Positions 38,176 to 48,610 of a stretch of 64,000 nucleotides of DNA are shown here, piece after piece. A model generated the notes under the pieces. The model had not been told where the DNA came from and ran no database searches. It saw nothing but the letters and a program-made list of their open reading frames with translations. Position numbers and translations under genes: made by a program. Source of the stretch: Pseudomonadota bacterium (GTDB taxonomy: Bacteria; Pseudomonadota; Alphaproteobacteria; Rhodospirillales; Magnetospirillaceae); the NCBI GenBank assembly GCA_021781575.1, contig JAJXWP010000009.1, positions 1 through 64,000 of the forward strand. Direction: 5' to 3'. The first letter of the stretch is position 1. Each line of letters starts with the position of its first letter.

Positions 38176-38670
38176 ATGGACCTCGAAGAGCGCATCTCGG
38201 CGTTGGTGGCGCCGTCATTGGAGGCCATGGGCTACGACCTGGTTCGGGTGTTGCTGCAGGGGCGACAGAACCTGACCCTGCAGATCATGGCCGAGCGCCG
38301 GGATCGTGTCCCGATGACGGTGGACGATTGCGCCGATATCAGCCGCGCACTGTCCGCTTTGCTCGATGTCGAGGACCCGATCTCCGGCGCCTATACGCTG
38401 GAGGTGAGCTCTCCCGGCATCGATCGGCCCTTGACCCGGCCACAGGATTACGAACGCTTCGCCGGTTTCGATGCCAAGCTCGAAACCGTTCGGCCGGTGG
38501 AAGGGCGCAAGCGCTTCCGCGGCAAGTTGCTTGGCCTCGATGTGCAAGGCCAGGTTCGCCTGGTCGTGGAAACCGCCGAAGTTGTTATCCCTTTGGCGGA
38601 CGTCAAAAACGCCAAGCTGGTCTTGACGGATGAGTTGATCGCCGCGGCGACGCGCGAACAAGAACACTAG
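38176..38670 (+). CDS. rimP: Ribosome maturation factor RimP
   Basis: A 164-residue 30S assembly factor. MDLEERISALVAPSLEAMGYDLVRV is the standard start; TVDDCADISRALSALLD and LEVSSPGIDRPLTRPQDYERFAGFDA (in part) are conserved RimP segments. The C-terminal SH3-like domain ends around NAKLVLTDEL. The ATG at 38176 is preferred over an upstream GTG that lies in the leader. nusA begins 27 bases after its stop. Confidence 0.96.
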   Translation: MDLEERISALVAPSLEAMGYDLVRVLLQGRQNLTLQIMAERRDRVPMTVDDCADISRALSALLDVEDPISGAYTLEVSSPGIDRPLTRPQDYERFAGFDAKLETVRPVEGRKRFRGKLLGLDVQGQVRLVVETAEVVIPLADVKNAKLVLTDELIAAATREQEH

Positions 38671-38697
38671 TTTTCGGCTTTAGCCCGAGATCGGATC

Positions 38698-40218
38698 ATG
38701 GAACGAACTGCAGCACTCCCCCGACCCGAACTTCTCCAGGTCGCCGACGCGGTAGCCCGCGACAAAGGCATCGATCGCGATGAAGTGCTCGACGCCATGG
38801 AACAGGCGATCCAGAAAGCTGGACGCTCGAAATACGGCCACGAGCACGATATTCGTGCCCATATCGACCGCAAGAACGGTGAAATTCTTCTGTCGCGCCA
38901 CATGGAAGTGGTCGAGACGGTGGAAAACGAAGCCACCCAGGTGACTCTCGGCCAGGCGCGGCGCAAGAAGCCCGACGCCCAACTCGGCGAATTCCTGGTC
39001 GATCCGCTGCCGCCCATCGATTTCGGCCGCATCGCCGCGCAGACGGCCAAGCAGGTCATCGTGCAGAAGGTGCGGGACGCCGAACGCCAGCGGCAATTCA
39101 ACGAGTTCAAGGGCCGCACCGGTGAAATCGTCAACGGCCTGGTTAAAAGAGTCGAATTCGGCAATGTGGTGGTCGATCTGGGGCGCGCCGAGGCGCTGTT
39201 GCGGCGCGACGAACTGATCCCACGCGAGACCTTCCGTACCGGCGACCGCGTGCGGGCCTTCATTTATGACGTCCGCCAGGAGCAGCGGGGGCCGCAGATC
39301 TTCCTGTCGCGAACCCATCCGCAGTTCATGGCCAAGCTTTTCGCCCAGGAAGTGCCCGAAATCTACGACGGCATCATCGAGATCAAGGCGGTAGCCCGCG
39401 ATCCCGGCTCGCGCGCCAAGATCGCCGTGATCAGCCGCGATTCCGGCATCGATCCGGTGGGCGCCTGCGTCGGCATGCGGGGCAGCCGCGTACAGGCGGT
39501 GGTAGCCGAACTGCAGGGCGAAAAGATCGACATCATCCAGTGGTCGGGCGACCCGGCCACCTTCATCGTCAACGCCCTGGCGCCGGCGGAAGTGGCCAAG
39601 GTGGTCCTCGACGAAGAGGCAAACCGCATCGAAGTGGTGGTCCCCGACGACCAGCTCAGCCTGGCCATCGGCCGCCGCGGCCAGAACGTGCGCCTTGCCT
39701 CCCAGCTCACCGGCTGGGACATCGACATCCTGACCGAGGCCGAGGAATCGGAGCGGCGGACCGAAGAATTCAAGACTCGCTCTAAGATGTTCATCGACGC
39801 CCTGGACGTTGACGACGTCATCGCCCATCTGCTGGTCACCGAGGGCTTTTCTTCGGTGGAAGAGGTGGCCTTCGTGCCGCTCGAAGACCTTACCGACATC
39901 GAAGGCTTCGACGAGGGCATCGCCGGTGAACTGCAGCAACGGGCCCGCACCTTCCTCGAGGAGCAGGACGAGCGGAATGGCGTACGGCGCCGCGAACTGG
40001 GTGTGGACGATGCGCTGGCGGAGATCGACGGTTTGTCGTCGCGCCACTTGGTGATGCTGGGCGAGAAGGGGATCAAGACTCTCGACGACTTGGCCGATCT
40101 TGCCGGCGACGAATTGATCGAGATCCTCGGCAAGGACAGCCTGACCGCCGACCAGGCCAACGCCGTTATCATGGCGGCGCGGGCGCACTGGTTCGAGGGT
40201 GAGGGCGAACGGGCCTGA
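38698..40218 (+). CDS. nusA: Transcription termination/antitermination factor NusA
   Basis: A 506-residue RNA polymerase-associated factor acting in pausing, termination and rRNA antitermination. Order: N-terminal RNAP-binding domain (1-130), S1 domain (about 135-200; [24 protein letters not shown], in part), KH1 and KH2 (about 230-345; [15 protein letters not shown] and [13 protein letters not shown]) and C-terminal helix-hairpin-helix repeats (about 365-500) with acidic residues. Normal for alphaproteobacteria. It sits between rimP and the ylxR gene, the usual operon order. Confidence 0.98.
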   Translation: MERTAALPRPELLQVADAVARDKGIDRDEVLDAMEQAIQKAGRSKYGHEHDIRAHIDRKNGEILLSRHMEVVETVENEATQVTLGQARRKKPDAQLGEFLVDPLPPIDFGRIAAQTAKQVIVQKVRDAERQRQFNEFKGRTGEIVNGLVKRVEFGNVVVDLGRAEALLRRDELIPRETFRTGDRVRAFIYDVRQEQRGPQIFLSRTHPQFMAKLFAQEVPEIYDGIIEIKAVARDPGSRAKIAVISRDSGIDPVGACVGMRGSRVQAVVAELQGEKIDIIQWSGDPATFIVNALAPAEVAKVVLDEEANRIEVVVPDDQLSLAIGRRGQNVRLASQLTGWDIDILTEAEESERRTEEFKTRSKMFIDALDVDDVIAHLLVTEGFSSVEEVAFVPLEDLTDIEGFDEGIAGELQQRARTFLEEQDERNGVRRRELGVDDALAEIDGLSSRHLVMLGEKGIKTLDDLADLAGDELIEILGKDSLTADQANAVIMAARAHWFEGEGERA

Positions 40219-40238
40219 GGCTGACCGCGAGGCGGCGC

Positions 40239-40910
40239 ATGGTCGACGAAGGGCCCACAGCCCCAGCGGGCGAGGCGGCGGGCGGCGAAGAAGAGAGCGG
40301 CCCCGAACGGCGGTGTATCGCAACCGGCGTGGTCAAGCCGGTGGAGGAAATGATCCGTTGCGTCATCGGTCCGGACGGCGTAGTGGTTCCCGATATCGAG
40401 GCTCGGCTACCGGGTCGGGGTTTATGGTTGAGCGCCCGCCGGGATGTGGTAAATACGGCCTCGGCGAAAAATCTGTTCACCAAGGTCGCCCGTCGCCGAG
40501 TCGGAGTGCCGGCCGACCTCGCCGACCGGATCGAACGCCTGCTGGCCAAGCGCTGCCTGGAAGTGATGGGCTTGGCGCGGCGCGCCGGGCAAGCCGTCGT
40601 GGGGTTCGAGAAAGTCCGGGGTGAATTGAAGGCCGGGCGTGGCGCGCTCCTTGTCGCCGCCGCGGACGGCGCAGCCGACGGTCGCGACAAGATCCGCGCT
40701 TTGGCGCCGAGCTTGCCGCTGGTGACCGTGTTGAGGAGCGATGAGCTGGGCGCCGCCTTTGGTCGTGATCATGCCGTCCATGCCCTCATGGCCCCTGGGC
40801 GGTTGGCGGAACGCCTGTTGGCCGATGCCGGCAGGCTGGCCGGTTTTAGAACTGTTGACGTGGCGCCTTACCGGCGTCCCCTCGAAAGCGAGAGTAAATC
40901 GAACCTATGA
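40239..40910 (+). CDS. RNA-binding YlxR (DUF448) domain fused to an L7Ae-like domain
   Basis: A 223-residue protein. The YlxR part (about 22-100) contains ERRCIATG, the [14 protein letters not shown] motif and NLFTKVARR; the second part (about 105-190) is L7Ae/L30e-like ([20 protein letters not shown], in part; [10 protein letters not shown]). In Firmicutes the two are separate adjacent genes (ylxR, ylxQ); the fusion is common in alphaproteobacteria. Its position between nusA and infB suggests a role in RNA binding or transcription control. The stop overlaps the infB ATG by 4 bases. Confidence 0.93.
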   Translation: MVDEGPTAPAGEAAGGEEESGPERRCIATGVVKPVEEMIRCVIGPDGVVVPDIEARLPGRGLWLSARRDVVNTASAKNLFTKVARRRVGVPADLADRIERLLAKRCLEVMGLARRAGQAVVGFEKVRGELKAGRGALLVAAADGAADGRDKIRALAPSLPLVTVLRSDELGAAFGRDHAVHALMAPGRLAERLLADAGRLAGFRTVDVAPYRRPLESESKSNL

Positions 40911-43552
40911 CCGAGTCCAACGACCATGACCGGAAGGCTCCGCTGAAGCTGTCGCCGGGCAAGCTTGAACTCAAGAAGACCGTGGAGACTGGCCAGGTGC
41001 GCCAGAGCTTCTCGCACGGGCGCTCGAAAGTGGTGACCGTCGAGGTGCGTAAGAAGCGCACCTTCGCCACCGGTGCCGGAGGCGTTCTGCACGAGGTCAA
41101 GGAGACGCCGCGGCCGGCAGAACTCGAGCCGCAGCTGCCACCGTCGGTGGGCGTGCCGGATGTCGAGCCGTCGCATCATCTGCACGATCTTACCAGCGGC
41201 GAGAAGGCGGCCCGGGCGCGTGCCCTGCAGGACGCGCTGAAGGCCGAGGAAGACGCCCGGCGCCGCGCTATCGAGGAGGAGAAGCAACGCGCCCTGGAAG
41301 AGGAGCATCGCCGCACCGAGGAGGAGGCCCGCCGTGTCGCCGTCGAGGCGGAGGCCGCCCGGCAAGCCGCCGCTCTTGCCGCCAGCCGCGAAGCCGAAGC
41401 CGAGCTAGAGGCAGAGGCCGTCGGACAGGCCGCATCACCGGCCGTCGCCGCGCCGCCGGCAGAAGTCAAGGCGCCAGCTGTCGCGGCCGAGGCCAAGCCG
41501 GCGGTGGCCGAGGCCAAGCCGGCGGGCGCGCCGGTCGTGCCGGCGGCCAAGCCCGCCGCCGAGGAAGAGGAAGAAGAGGACCGGGGCAAGCGGCCGCCTG
41601 GTGGCGGCCGCCCGGTGGCGCATAAGCCGGTGGCGGTGCCGAAACGCAACGAGCCTCGCCGCCGCGAAGGCAAGTTGACCATCACCGCCGCTCTCGACGA
41701 TGACGATCGTGGGCAGCGGGGCCGCTCGCTCGCCGCGGTGAAACGGGCACGAGAACGCGAACGCTTGAAGCAGCTTCAGAAATCGACGGAGAAAGTCATC
41801 CGCGACGTCGTCATTCCGGAAACCATCTCGGTGCAGGAGCTCGCCAACCGCATGGCTGAGCGCGGCGCCGACGTGATCAAATGCCTGATGCGCAACGGCA
41901 TCATGGCGACCATCAACCAGGTGATCGACGCCGACACGGCGGAACTGGTGGTCACTGATTTCGGGCACAATCCCAAGCGTGTCGCCGAGTCCGACATCGA
42001 AATCGGCCTGACTGGCGGCGCCGACACCGAGGCCAACCTGTCGTCGCGCGCGCCGGTGGTCACCGTCATGGGGCATGTCGACCACGGCAAGACCTCGTTG
42101 CTTGATGCCCTGCGGGCGACCGACGTGGTGTCGGGCGAGGCGGGCGGCATCACTCAGCATATCGGCGCTTATCAGGTCGCCCTGCATGGCGGCGAGCGCA
42201 TCACCTTCATCGATACTCCCGGCCACGAGGCCTTTACCGCCATGCGTGCCCGCGGCGCCAAGGTGACGGACATCGTGGTGCTGGTGGTGGCGGCCGACGA
42301 CGGCATCATGCCGCAGACGGTCGAGGCAATCCGTCACGCCAAGGCGGCCAAGGTGCCGATCATCGTGGCGATCAACAAGATCGACAAGCCCGACGCCAAT
42401 CCGCAGCGGGTCCGCCAGGAACTGCTGAACCACGAACTGGTCACCGAAGATCTCGGCGGCGACGTTCTGGCGGTGGAGGTTTCGGCCAAGAAGAAGATCA
42501 ACCTCGACAAACTCGAGGAGGCGATTCTTCTCCAGGCAGAAATTCTCGATCTCAAGGCCAATCCCGGCCGCGCGGCGCAGGGCGTGGTGATCGAGGCCAA
42601 GATGGAGCGGGGCCGCGGCTCGGTGGCCACCGTGCTGGTGCAGAAGGGTACTCTGAAGGTGGGCGACGTGTTCGTTGCCGGTGCCGAATGGGGGCGGGTA
42701 CGCGCCCTGGTCGACGACCACGGCAACAAGATCGACGAGGCCGGTCCGTCTACTCCGGTGGAAGTCCTGGGTCTGCAGGGGACGCCGGCGGCCGGCGACG
42801 AATTCATTACCGTGGAGACGGAAAACCGCGCCCGTGAGGTGGCCGCCTATCGCCAGCGCAAGGAGCGCGACGCCAAGGCCGCCGCCGGCGCCCGCGGCAC
42901 GCTGGAGCAGATGTTCTCGAAGATCGCCGCCGGCGAAGCGAAAGAACTGCCGGTGGTGATCAAGGGCGATGTGCAGGGATCGGTCGAGGCCATCGTCGCC
43001 ACCTTGGAGAAGATGGGCACCGACGAGGTCAAGGTGCGGGTCCTGCATTCGGCGGTGGGTGGCATCAACGAGTCGGACATAACCCTGGCCAAGGCCTCTG
43101 GCGCCCTGGTGGTCGGGTTCAATGTCCGCGCCAATCCGCAGGCCCGCGAGATGGCCCGTCGAGATGCCGTCGAGATCCGCTACTATTCGATCATCTACGA
43201 CGTCGCCGACGACTTGCGGAAGGCGCTGACCGGCATGCTCGCTCCGACGCTCAAGGAGCGCTTCCTGGGCAATGCCGAGATCCGCGAGGTATTCAACATT
43301 TCGAAGGTGGGCAAGGTGGCCGGCTGCTTCGTTACCGAGGGCCAGGTCAAGCGCGGCGCCAAGGTTCGCCTGCTGCGCGACAACGTAGTGATCCACGAGG
43401 GCTCGCTGGGGCAGCTCAAGCGCTTCAAGGAAGATGTCCGGGAAGTGCGCGAGGGCTACGAGTGCGGCATGTCGTTCGAGAACTACAACGACATTCAGAC
43501 CGGCGACGTCATCGAGTGTTACGAGATCGAAGAGGTCGCGGCGACGCTCTGA
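40907..43552 (+). CDS. infB: Translation initiation factor IF-2
   Basis: An 881-residue IF-2 that places initiator fMet-tRNA on the 30S subunit. A long, charged N-terminal region (about 1-300), rich in Ala/Glu/Arg coiled-coil-like runs and Ala-Pro linkers, precedes an IF2_N element. The GTPase domain has G1 GHVDHGKT (389-396), G3 DTPGHEAF and G4 NKIDKP; domains II to IV follow. The long low-complexity N-terminus explains the open antisense frames here. ATGA overlap with the YlxR-L7Ae gene. Confidence 0.98.
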   Translation: MTESNDHDRKAPLKLSPGKLELKKTVETGQVRQSFSHGRSKVVTVEVRKKRTFATGAGGVLHEVKETPRPAELEPQLPPSVGVPDVEPSHHLHDLTSGEKAARARALQDALKAEEDARRRAIEEEKQRALEEEHRRTEEEARRVAVEAEAARQAAALAASREAEAELEAEAVGQAASPAVAAPPAEVKAPAVAAEAKPAVAEAKPAGAPVVPAAKPAAEEEEEEDRGKRPPGGGRPVAHKPVAVPKRNEPRRREGKLTITAALDDDDRGQRGRSLAAVKRARERERLKQLQKSTEKVIRDVVIPETISVQELANRMAERGADVIKCLMRNGIMATINQVIDADTAELVVTDFGHNPKRVAESDIEIGLTGGADTEANLSSRAPVVTVMGHVDHGKTSLLDALRATDVVSGEAGGITQHIGAYQVALHGGERITFIDTPGHEAFTAMRARGAKVTDIVVLVVAADDGIMPQTVEAIRHAKAAKVPIIVAINKIDKPDANPQRVRQELLNHELVTEDLGGDVLAVEVSAKKKINLDKLEEAILLQAEILDLKANPGRAAQGVVIEAKMERGRGSVATVLVQKGTLKVGDVFVAGAEWGRVRALVDDHGNKIDEAGPSTPVEVLGLQGTPAAGDEFITVETENRAREVAAYRQRKERDAKAAAGARGTLEQMFSKIAAGEAKELPVVIKGDVQGSVEAIVATLEKMGTDEVKVRVLHSAVGGINESDITLAKASGALVVGFNVRANPQAREMARRDAVEIRYYSIIYDVADDLRKALTGMLAPTLKERFLGNAEIREVFNISKVGKVAGCFVTEGQVKRGAKVRLLRDNVVIHEGSLGQLKRFKEDVREVREGYECGMSFENYNDIQTGDVIECYEIEEVAATL

Positions 43553-43617
43553 ACGGTTGGGCGGAAATGACGCGGTCATTTCCGCGCGGGGTCTGACGAC
43601 AAATCAGGAGGCGTGCC

Positions 43618-44064
43618 ATGAGCCGTGGGCATCGGGATCCGAGCCAGCGCCAACTGCGCGTGGGCGAGGAATTGCGCCATGCCATCGCCCATATCCTGGA
43701 GCGGGGCGACATACGCGACCCTGAGGTGGCGGGGCGGCTTGTCACCGTGACCGAGGTGACCATCAGCCCCGACCTGCACAACGCGACGGTGTTCGTCGTG
43801 CCGCTGGGCGGCGGCGATCCCGCGCCGCTGATCGCCGGATTGAAGCGCGTTCGGCCCTATCTGCGCCATGAACTGGCGCAGCTGGTCCAGCTGCGGGTGG
43901 TGCCCGACCTCTCCTTCGTCGCCGATACGTCGTTCGACCAGGCCAGCCGGATCGAAGCGCTGCTGCACAGCCCGGAGGTGCGCCGCGATGTAGAGGGCGG
44001 CTTCGCCGACGAGGATGAGGAACGCACGGTCGAAGATGCCGAAGGGCGGGACGATGGGGCGTAA
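43618..44064 (+). CDS. rbfA: 30S ribosome-binding factor RbfA
   Basis: A 148-residue KH-type cold-shock and 30S maturation protein that binds helix 1 of 16S rRNA. SQRQLRVGEELRHAIAHILERG (in part) and VTVTEVTISPDLHNATVFV are diagnostic; LRVVPDLSFVADTSFDQASRIEALL (in part) follows. The C-terminal tail is highly acidic (ADEDEERTVEDAEG). The ATG follows AGGAGG. It lies 65 bases after infB and 99 before truB. Confidence 0.96.
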   Translation: MSRGHRDPSQRQLRVGEELRHAIAHILERGDIRDPEVAGRLVTVTEVTISPDLHNATVFVVPLGGGDPAPLIAGLKRVRPYLRHELAQLVQLRVVPDLSFVADTSFDQASRIEALLHSPEVRRDVEGGFADEDEERTVEDAEGRDDGA

Positions 44065-44074
44065 TAATCTCTGT

Positions 44075-44146
44075 TTCGTCATCCCTGCGAAGGCGGCGAT
44101 CCGTCGCGTCGGAGGGGGTCCCGTTTTCGCGGGAACGACGGCGACC
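44075..44146. repeat. Intergenic imperfect inverted repeat, TCCCGCGAAAGCGGG-like, between rbfA and truB
   Basis: The left arm, beginning TTCGTCATCCCTGCGAAGG, is an imperfect reverse complement of the right arm CCCGTTTTCGCGGGAACGACG (44120-44140). The pattern resembles the dispersed CGTCATTCCCGCGAAAGCGGGAA palindromic repeats of proteobacteria. It fills most of the 99-bp rbfA-truB gap in an otherwise tight operon. Its effect on expression is unknown. Confidence 0.6.
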
Positions 44147-44163
44147 CGCCGGGACTCCTGATC

Positions 44164-45087
44164 TTGGGTCGCAAGCGGCGCGGCAAGCCGATCAACGGCT
44201 GGATTGCCATTGATAAGCCTTACGGTATGACCTCGACCGCCGCCGTCGCCGCCGTCCGGCGGCTGACCGGCGCGGCGAAAGTAGGCCATGGCGGCACCCT
44301 TGATCCCCTGGCGACCGGAGTGCTGCCCATCGCCCTGGGCGAGGCCACCAAGACGGTTTCGTACATCATGGACGGGCGCAAGACCTACCGCTGGTCGGTG
44401 GCATGGGGCGAAGCCCGCAGCACCGACGACGCCGAAGGCGAGGTGGTGGCGACCAGCGCCAAGCGCCCGACGGTAGCCGAGATCGAGGCGGAACTGCCGG
44501 CATTTCTGGGCGAGATCGAGCAGGTGCCGCCGGCCTTCTCCGCCGTCAAGATCGATGGCCGCCGCGCCTATGACTTGGCGCGGGCCGACCTGCCGGTGGA
44601 GTTGAAGCCCCGTCTGATCCGCATCGACGGCTTTCGCCTGCTGTCGGCCACCGAGGAGCAGGCCGAATTCGAGGTAGACTGCGGAAAAGGCGCCTATATC
44701 CGCTCGCTGGCCCGCGATTTGGCGTTGAAATTGGGCAGTTGCGGCTATGTTTGCGCCTTGCGGCGCACGCGCTGCGGGCCGTTTGACGAAACACGCACGA
44801 TTTCCCTGGATATGCTGCAAGAGTTTGGGCATAGTGCCGCCTCTGCAAATTTGGTGCTTCCTGTCGAGACCGCGCTGGACGACATCCCGGCCCTGGCCCT
44901 GACGGAAGACGAGGCCCGCCGCCTGCAGAGCGGGCAGTCCATACCGATCCTTCGGTTGGCTGCGCGCCGTCCTCTACCGTCCGTAACCGCCGGCGCAACC
45001 GTGCGAGCCATGGCTGAAGGGCGATTGGTGGCTTTGGCCCGTATCGATGGCGGCGAGGTCCGTCCGATACGTGTGTTGAACCTTTGA
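44164..45087 (+). CDS. truB: tRNA pseudouridine(55) synthase
   Basis: A 307-residue pseudouridine synthase that modifies U55 of the tRNA T-loop. The catalytic Asp is D47 in [21 protein letters not shown] (in part). [13 protein letters not shown] opens the catalytic domain, and [18 protein letters not shown] is a second conserved run. The start is TTG: the reading [13 protein letters not shown] fits the family and no in-frame ATG lies closer upstream. rpsO begins 16 bases downstream. Confidence 0.95.
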   Translation: MGRKRRGKPINGWIAIDKPYGMTSTAAVAAVRRLTGAAKVGHGGTLDPLATGVLPIALGEATKTVSYIMDGRKTYRWSVAWGEARSTDDAEGEVVATSAKRPTVAEIEAELPAFLGEIEQVPPAFSAVKIDGRRAYDLARADLPVELKPRLIRIDGFRLLSATEEQAEFEVDCGKGAYIRSLARDLALKLGSCGYVCALRRTRCGPFDETRTISLDMLQEFGHSAASANLVLPVETALDDIPALALTEDEARRLQSGQSIPILRLAARRPLPSVTAGATVRAMAEGRLVALARIDGGEVRPIRVLNL

Positions 45088-45103
45088 ACGAACGGAGCCC
45101 TCG

Positions 45104-45373
45104 ATGTCGATCAGCGCCGAGCGCAAGCAGGAACTCATCAAGGAATTCGCCACCAGCGGTTCGGACACCGGCTCGCCGGAAGTTCAGGTGGCCATTCTCT
45201 CGGAACGGATTCGCAACCTGACCGAGCATTTCAAGGAACACAAGAAGGATTTCCACTCTCGTCGCGGCCTGCTGATCATGGTCGGCCAGCGTCGGCGCCT
45301 GCTGGATTATCTCAAGGCAAAGGATAGCGCTCGCTACGAGCAGCTGATCGCCCGCCTCGGCCTTCGCAAGTAG
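45104..45373 (+). CDS. rpsO: 30S ribosomal protein S15
   Basis: An 89-residue S15, a primary 16S rRNA-binding protein contacting helices 20-22. [47 protein letters not shown] (in part) and the ending RLGLRK match the family throughout. In E. coli S15 represses its own mRNA; a comparable structure was not identified. An ACGGAG-type site precedes the ATG. pnp follows after a 204-bp gap. Confidence 0.98.
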   Translation: MSISAERKQELIKEFATSGSDTGSPEVQVAILSERIRNLTEHFKEHKKDFHSRRGLLIMVGQRRRLLDYLKAKDSARYEQLIARLGLRK

Positions 45374-45435
45374 GCCGCCAATGGTGGCGCCGCGGCTCAT
45401 TGACGGGCCGAGGCTCCGAAAGCAGAAAATATTCA

Positions 45436-45461
45436 CCCGCGCGGAGATGGCTCCGCGCGGG
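45436..45461 (+). promoter_or_regulatory. Strong hairpin in the rpsO-pnp intergenic region
   Basis: CCCGCGCGGAG (45436-45446) pairs perfectly with CTCCGCGCGGG (45451-45461) around the loop ATGG: an 11-bp stem 62 bases after rpsO and 117 before pnp. No T-run follows. In E. coli this region has the rpsO terminator and an RNase III-cut hairpin through which PNPase represses its own mRNA; a similar role here is inferred from position. Confidence 0.6.
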
Positions 45462-45577
45462 CGCCGTCACATCGGCACAGGGCGATCGAAGGCGCCGGCA
45501 GCGCCGATAGCCGCGATGGTGACGCCAAGGACGTGGCAATCCGGCCGCGGTCCGTTGGGATAAAAGGAAAAGACCGT

Positions 45578-47719
45578 ATGTCCATGTTCAAGACCTACCG
45601 CAAAGAGCTGACCTGGGGCGGCCGCCAGCTGGTGCTGGAGACCGGCCGGATCGCCCGACAGGCCGATGGCGCCGTGCTGGTGTCCTATGGCGAGACCAAG
45701 GTGCTGTGCACCGTCGTCGGGGCCAAATCGGTGAAGCCGGGAGTGGATTTCTTCCCGCTTACCGTGAACTACCAGGAAAAGGCCTTCGCTGCAGGCAAGA
45801 TTCCGGGCGGCTTCTTCAAGCGCGAAGGCCGACCCAGCGAGAAGGAGACCCTGGTCTCGCGCCTCATCGACCGGCCGATCCGGCCGCTGTTCGCCGATGG
45901 CTTCCGCAATGAGACGCAAGTCGTCTGCACGGTCCTGTCGCACGACCTGGAAAACGATCCCGATATCGTATCCATGGTCGGCACCTCGGCCGCCTTGACC
46001 ATTTCCGGCATTCCTTTCATGGGTCCGATCGGCGCCGCCCGCGTCGCCTATGTTGACGGCCAGTATGTGCTCAATCCCACCCCAGACCATATGTCGAAGT
46101 CGGCCCTCGACCTGGTGGTCGCCGGTACCGTCGAAGGCGTGCTGATGGTGGAGTCGGAAGCCAAGGAGCTGCCGGAAGACGTCATGCTGGGCGCAGTGGT
46201 GTTCGGCCACGAGCAGTTCCAGCCGGTGATCAAGGCGATTATCGAATTGGCCGAGCAATGCGCCAAGGAGCCGTGGGAACTGGCGGCGCCGGCGCCCGAA
46301 GTGGCGTCGGTCCGGCAGAAGCTGGTCGAAGGCGGCATCGTCGACGCCCTGGCGGACGCCTATAAGGTCGTCGTAAAGCAGGAACGCTACGCCAAGGTCG
46401 CCGAAGTCAAGCAGAAGGGTCTCGCCTTGCTGGGCGACTCCGCCGATGAATTGGCCGTCGCCCCCGAAGTGCTGAAGGCTCTCGAATCCGAGGTCGTGCG
46501 CGGCAATATCCTGAAGACCGGCCGGCGTATCGACGGCCGCGACACCAAGACGGTGCGTCCCATCGAGGCCGAAGTCGGCGTTCTGCCGCGGGCCCATGGT
46601 TCGGCTCTGTTCACTCGCGGCGAAACCCAGGCCCTGGTGGTCGCCACCTTGGGAACCGGGCAGGACGAACAGATCATCGACGCGCTGGAAGGCGAATACC
46701 GCGAGCACTTCATGCTGCATTACAACTTCCCGCCCTACTCGGTCGGCGAAGTGGGTCGCATGGGCTCGCCGGGGCGCCGCGAAATCGGCCACGGCAAACT
46801 GGCTTGGCGGTCTCTTCATGCCACCCTGCCGGCCAAGGAATCCTTCCCCTACACCTTGCGCATCGTCTCCGAAATCACCGAGTCGAACGGTTCGTCCTCG
46901 ATGGCCACGGTGTGCGGCTCGTCGCTGGCGTTGATGGATGCCGGCGTGCCGCTGCCCCGTCCGGTGGCCGGTATCGCCATGGGCCTGATCAAGGAAGCCG
47001 ATGGCTTCGCCGTGCTGTCCGACATCCTCGGTGACGAAGACCACCTGGGCGACATGGACTTCAAGGTGGCCGGCACCGAAGCGGGTGTCACCGCGTTGCA
47101 GATGGACATCAAGATCACCTCGATCACCAAGGAGATCATGGAGATCGCCCTTGGCCAGGCCCGCGACGGCCGGATGCACATCCTGAAGGAGATGGGCAGG
47201 GCGCTCGACCATGCGCGTGAGGCGGTCAGTGACAACGCGCCGCGCATCACCACCTTCTCCATCCCCAAGGACAAGATCCGCGAAGTCATCGGTACCGGCG
47301 GCAAGGTGATCCGCGAGATCTGCGAACAGACCGGCGCCAAGATCGACATCGAGGATGACGGCACCATCAAGGTGGCGTCGGTGGACGGGAACGCCGCGCA
47401 GCGCGCCATCGACTGGATCAAGGGAATCGTCGCCGAGCCGGAACTCGGAGTGATCTACAACGGCAAAGTGGTGAAAACCGTTGACTTCGGCGCTTTCGTC
47501 AACTTCCTCGGATCCCGTGACGGCCTTGTCCATGTCTCCGAACTCGCGCCGAGGCGCGTCGAGAAGGTGACCGATGTGGTCAAGCTGGGCGATGCGGTGA
47601 AGGTCAAGGTCATTGGCTTCGACGACCGCGGCAAGGTCAAGCTGTCGATGAAGCAGGTCGACCAGGCCACCGGCGAAGATCTGACGAAGAAGGAAAAGGA
47701 CGAGAAGGCGGACGCGTGA
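45578..47719 (+). CDS. pnp: Polyribonucleotide nucleotidyltransferase (PNPase)
   Basis: A 713-residue phosphorolytic 3'-5' exoribonuclease, a trimeric ring and degradosome component. Two RNase PH-like domains (about 5-230 and 315-540) contain [23 protein letters not shown] and [15 protein letters not shown]; the KH domain (about 555-615) has [15 protein letters not shown] and the S1 domain (about 620-690) has [22 protein letters not shown] (in part). The ATG at 45578 follows AAAAGGAAAAG; upstream in-frame codons are in the structured leader. Confidence 0.98.
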   Translation: MSMFKTYRKELTWGGRQLVLETGRIARQADGAVLVSYGETKVLCTVVGAKSVKPGVDFFPLTVNYQEKAFAAGKIPGGFFKREGRPSEKETLVSRLIDRPIRPLFADGFRNETQVVCTVLSHDLENDPDIVSMVGTSAALTISGIPFMGPIGAARVAYVDGQYVLNPTPDHMSKSALDLVVAGTVEGVLMVESEAKELPEDVMLGAVVFGHEQFQPVIKAIIELAEQCAKEPWELAAPAPEVASVRQKLVEGGIVDALADAYKVVVKQERYAKVAEVKQKGLALLGDSADELAVAPEVLKALESEVVRGNILKTGRRIDGRDTKTVRPIEAEVGVLPRAHGSALFTRGETQALVVATLGTGQDEQIIDALEGEYREHFMLHYNFPPYSVGEVGRMGSPGRREIGHGKLAWRSLHATLPAKESFPYTLRIVSEITESNGSSSMATVCGSSLALMDAGVPLPRPVAGIAMGLIKEADGFAVLSDILGDEDHLGDMDFKVAGTEAGVTALQMDIKITSITKEIMEIALGQARDGRMHILKEMGRALDHAREAVSDNAPRITTFSIPKDKIREVIGTGGKVIREICEQTGAKIDIEDDGTIKVASVDGNAAQRAIDWIKGIVAEPELGVIYNGKVVKTVDFGAFVNFLGSRDGLVHVSELAPRRVEKVTDVVKLGDAVKVKVIGFDDRGKVKLSMKQVDQATGEDLTKKEKDEKADA

Positions 47720-47764
47720 TTTCCGTGCCATGTCAACCTGACGGCCGTACGGAGGAAGGATCTC

Positions 47765-48571
47765 GTGGAACCAACGAGATCCTCCGCTGACGCTTGCGAT
47801 GACGGTTCAGCCCGGGGTGGGCTGGGGCTACCCCGGGTGATCGGCCATCGCGGTGCCGCCGGGAGTGCGCCGGAAAACACCCTGGCGGGCTTTCGCCGTG
47901 CGGCGGAAATGGGGGTTCGCTGGGTCGAATTGGACGTCCAGCTTTCGGCCGACGGGGTTCCGGTGGTATTCCATGACGACCGTCTGGAGCGCACCACCAA
48001 CGGCCGCGGCCGCCTGGTGGAGACGCCTCTGGCGGCCTTGCGGCAGTTGGACGCCGGGGCCTGGTTTGATGCGGCCTTCCGAGGGCAGCGGCTGCCCACC
48101 TTGGAGGAGGCCCTGACCGCTATTGCCGGGCTGGGAATGGGCCTTTGCCTGGAGGTCAAGGCCGATGAGCCGAGGGGGGGGCGCACGGCTCGGGTGGCGC
48201 TGGCGCAGGCGCGGCAGACCTGGCCGGCGAACCGCCCGCCGCCCCTGGTGTCCAGTTTCGCCCGCAGCGCGCTCGCTGCGGCGGCCGAGGCGGCGCCTGA
48301 TTGGCCGCGCGGGCTGCTGGTGGACAGCCTGCCGGACGACTGGGCCGGCGAAGCTCGCCGGTACGGTTGCACCAGCCTGCATACGCGCGCCGGCGAATTG
48401 CGGGCGACGCTGGTGCAGGCGATCAAGGGGGCTGGTCTCGCGGTGTTGGCCTATACGGTCGATGACCCGGGGCTGGCGGAGACATTGTGGGGTTACGGGG
48501 TGGATGCGGTGTTCAGTGATCGCCCGGAGCGGTTGCTGCCGATCGCCGAAGGTCATACCGGCAACCTTTAA
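47765..48571 (+). CDS. ugpQ: Glycerophosphodiester phosphodiesterase (UgpQ-like)
   Basis: A 268-residue GDPD TIM-barrel enzyme that splits glycerophosphodiesters to glycerol-3-phosphate and an alcohol. The catalytic motif IGHRGAAGSAPENT has H28; the metal ligands E55 and D57 are in ELDVQLS and H70 in FHDD, followed by the usual LERTTNGRG. No signal peptide is evident, so it is probably cytoplasmic. The start is GTG with AGGAAGGA upstream. An inverted repeat spans its stop codon. It follows pnp by 45 bases and may be cotranscribed. Confidence 0.93.
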   Translation: MEPTRSSADACDDGSARGGLGLPRVIGHRGAAGSAPENTLAGFRRAAEMGVRWVELDVQLSADGVPVVFHDDRLERTTNGRGRLVETPLAALRQLDAGAWFDAAFRGQRLPTLEEALTAIAGLGMGLCLEVKADEPRGGRTARVALAQARQTWPANRPPPLVSSFARSALAAAAEAAPDWPRGLLVDSLPDDWAGEARRYGCTSLHTRAGELRATLVQAIKGAGLAVLAYTVDDPGLAETLWGYGVDAVFSDRPERLLPIAEGHTGNL

Positions 48572-48587
48572 ATGTCGATGTTGCCGG
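48558..48587 (+). terminator. Hairpin spanning the ugpQ stop codon
   Basis: CCGGCAAC (48558-48565) pairs perfectly with GTTGCCGG (48580-48587) around a 14-base loop that contains the TAA stop. There is no U-tract. It lies 24 bases before the flavin oxidoreductase gene. Confidence 0.4.
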
Positions 48588-48610
48588 AGTAGAGTGGCGG
48601 GCCGTCGAGA

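Noticed and set aside
45467-47731. Long open frame of about 754 codons antisense to pnp, and similar ones opposite infB (41435-43579), the GGDEF-EAL gene (14378-16528), glnD (16965-18629) and typA (1799-3121)
   Set aside because: They mirror strongly coding genes in GC-rich DNA whose codon bias suppresses stops on the other strand. The translations are rich in His, Asp, Gln and Arg, with no family motif and no ribosome-binding sites.
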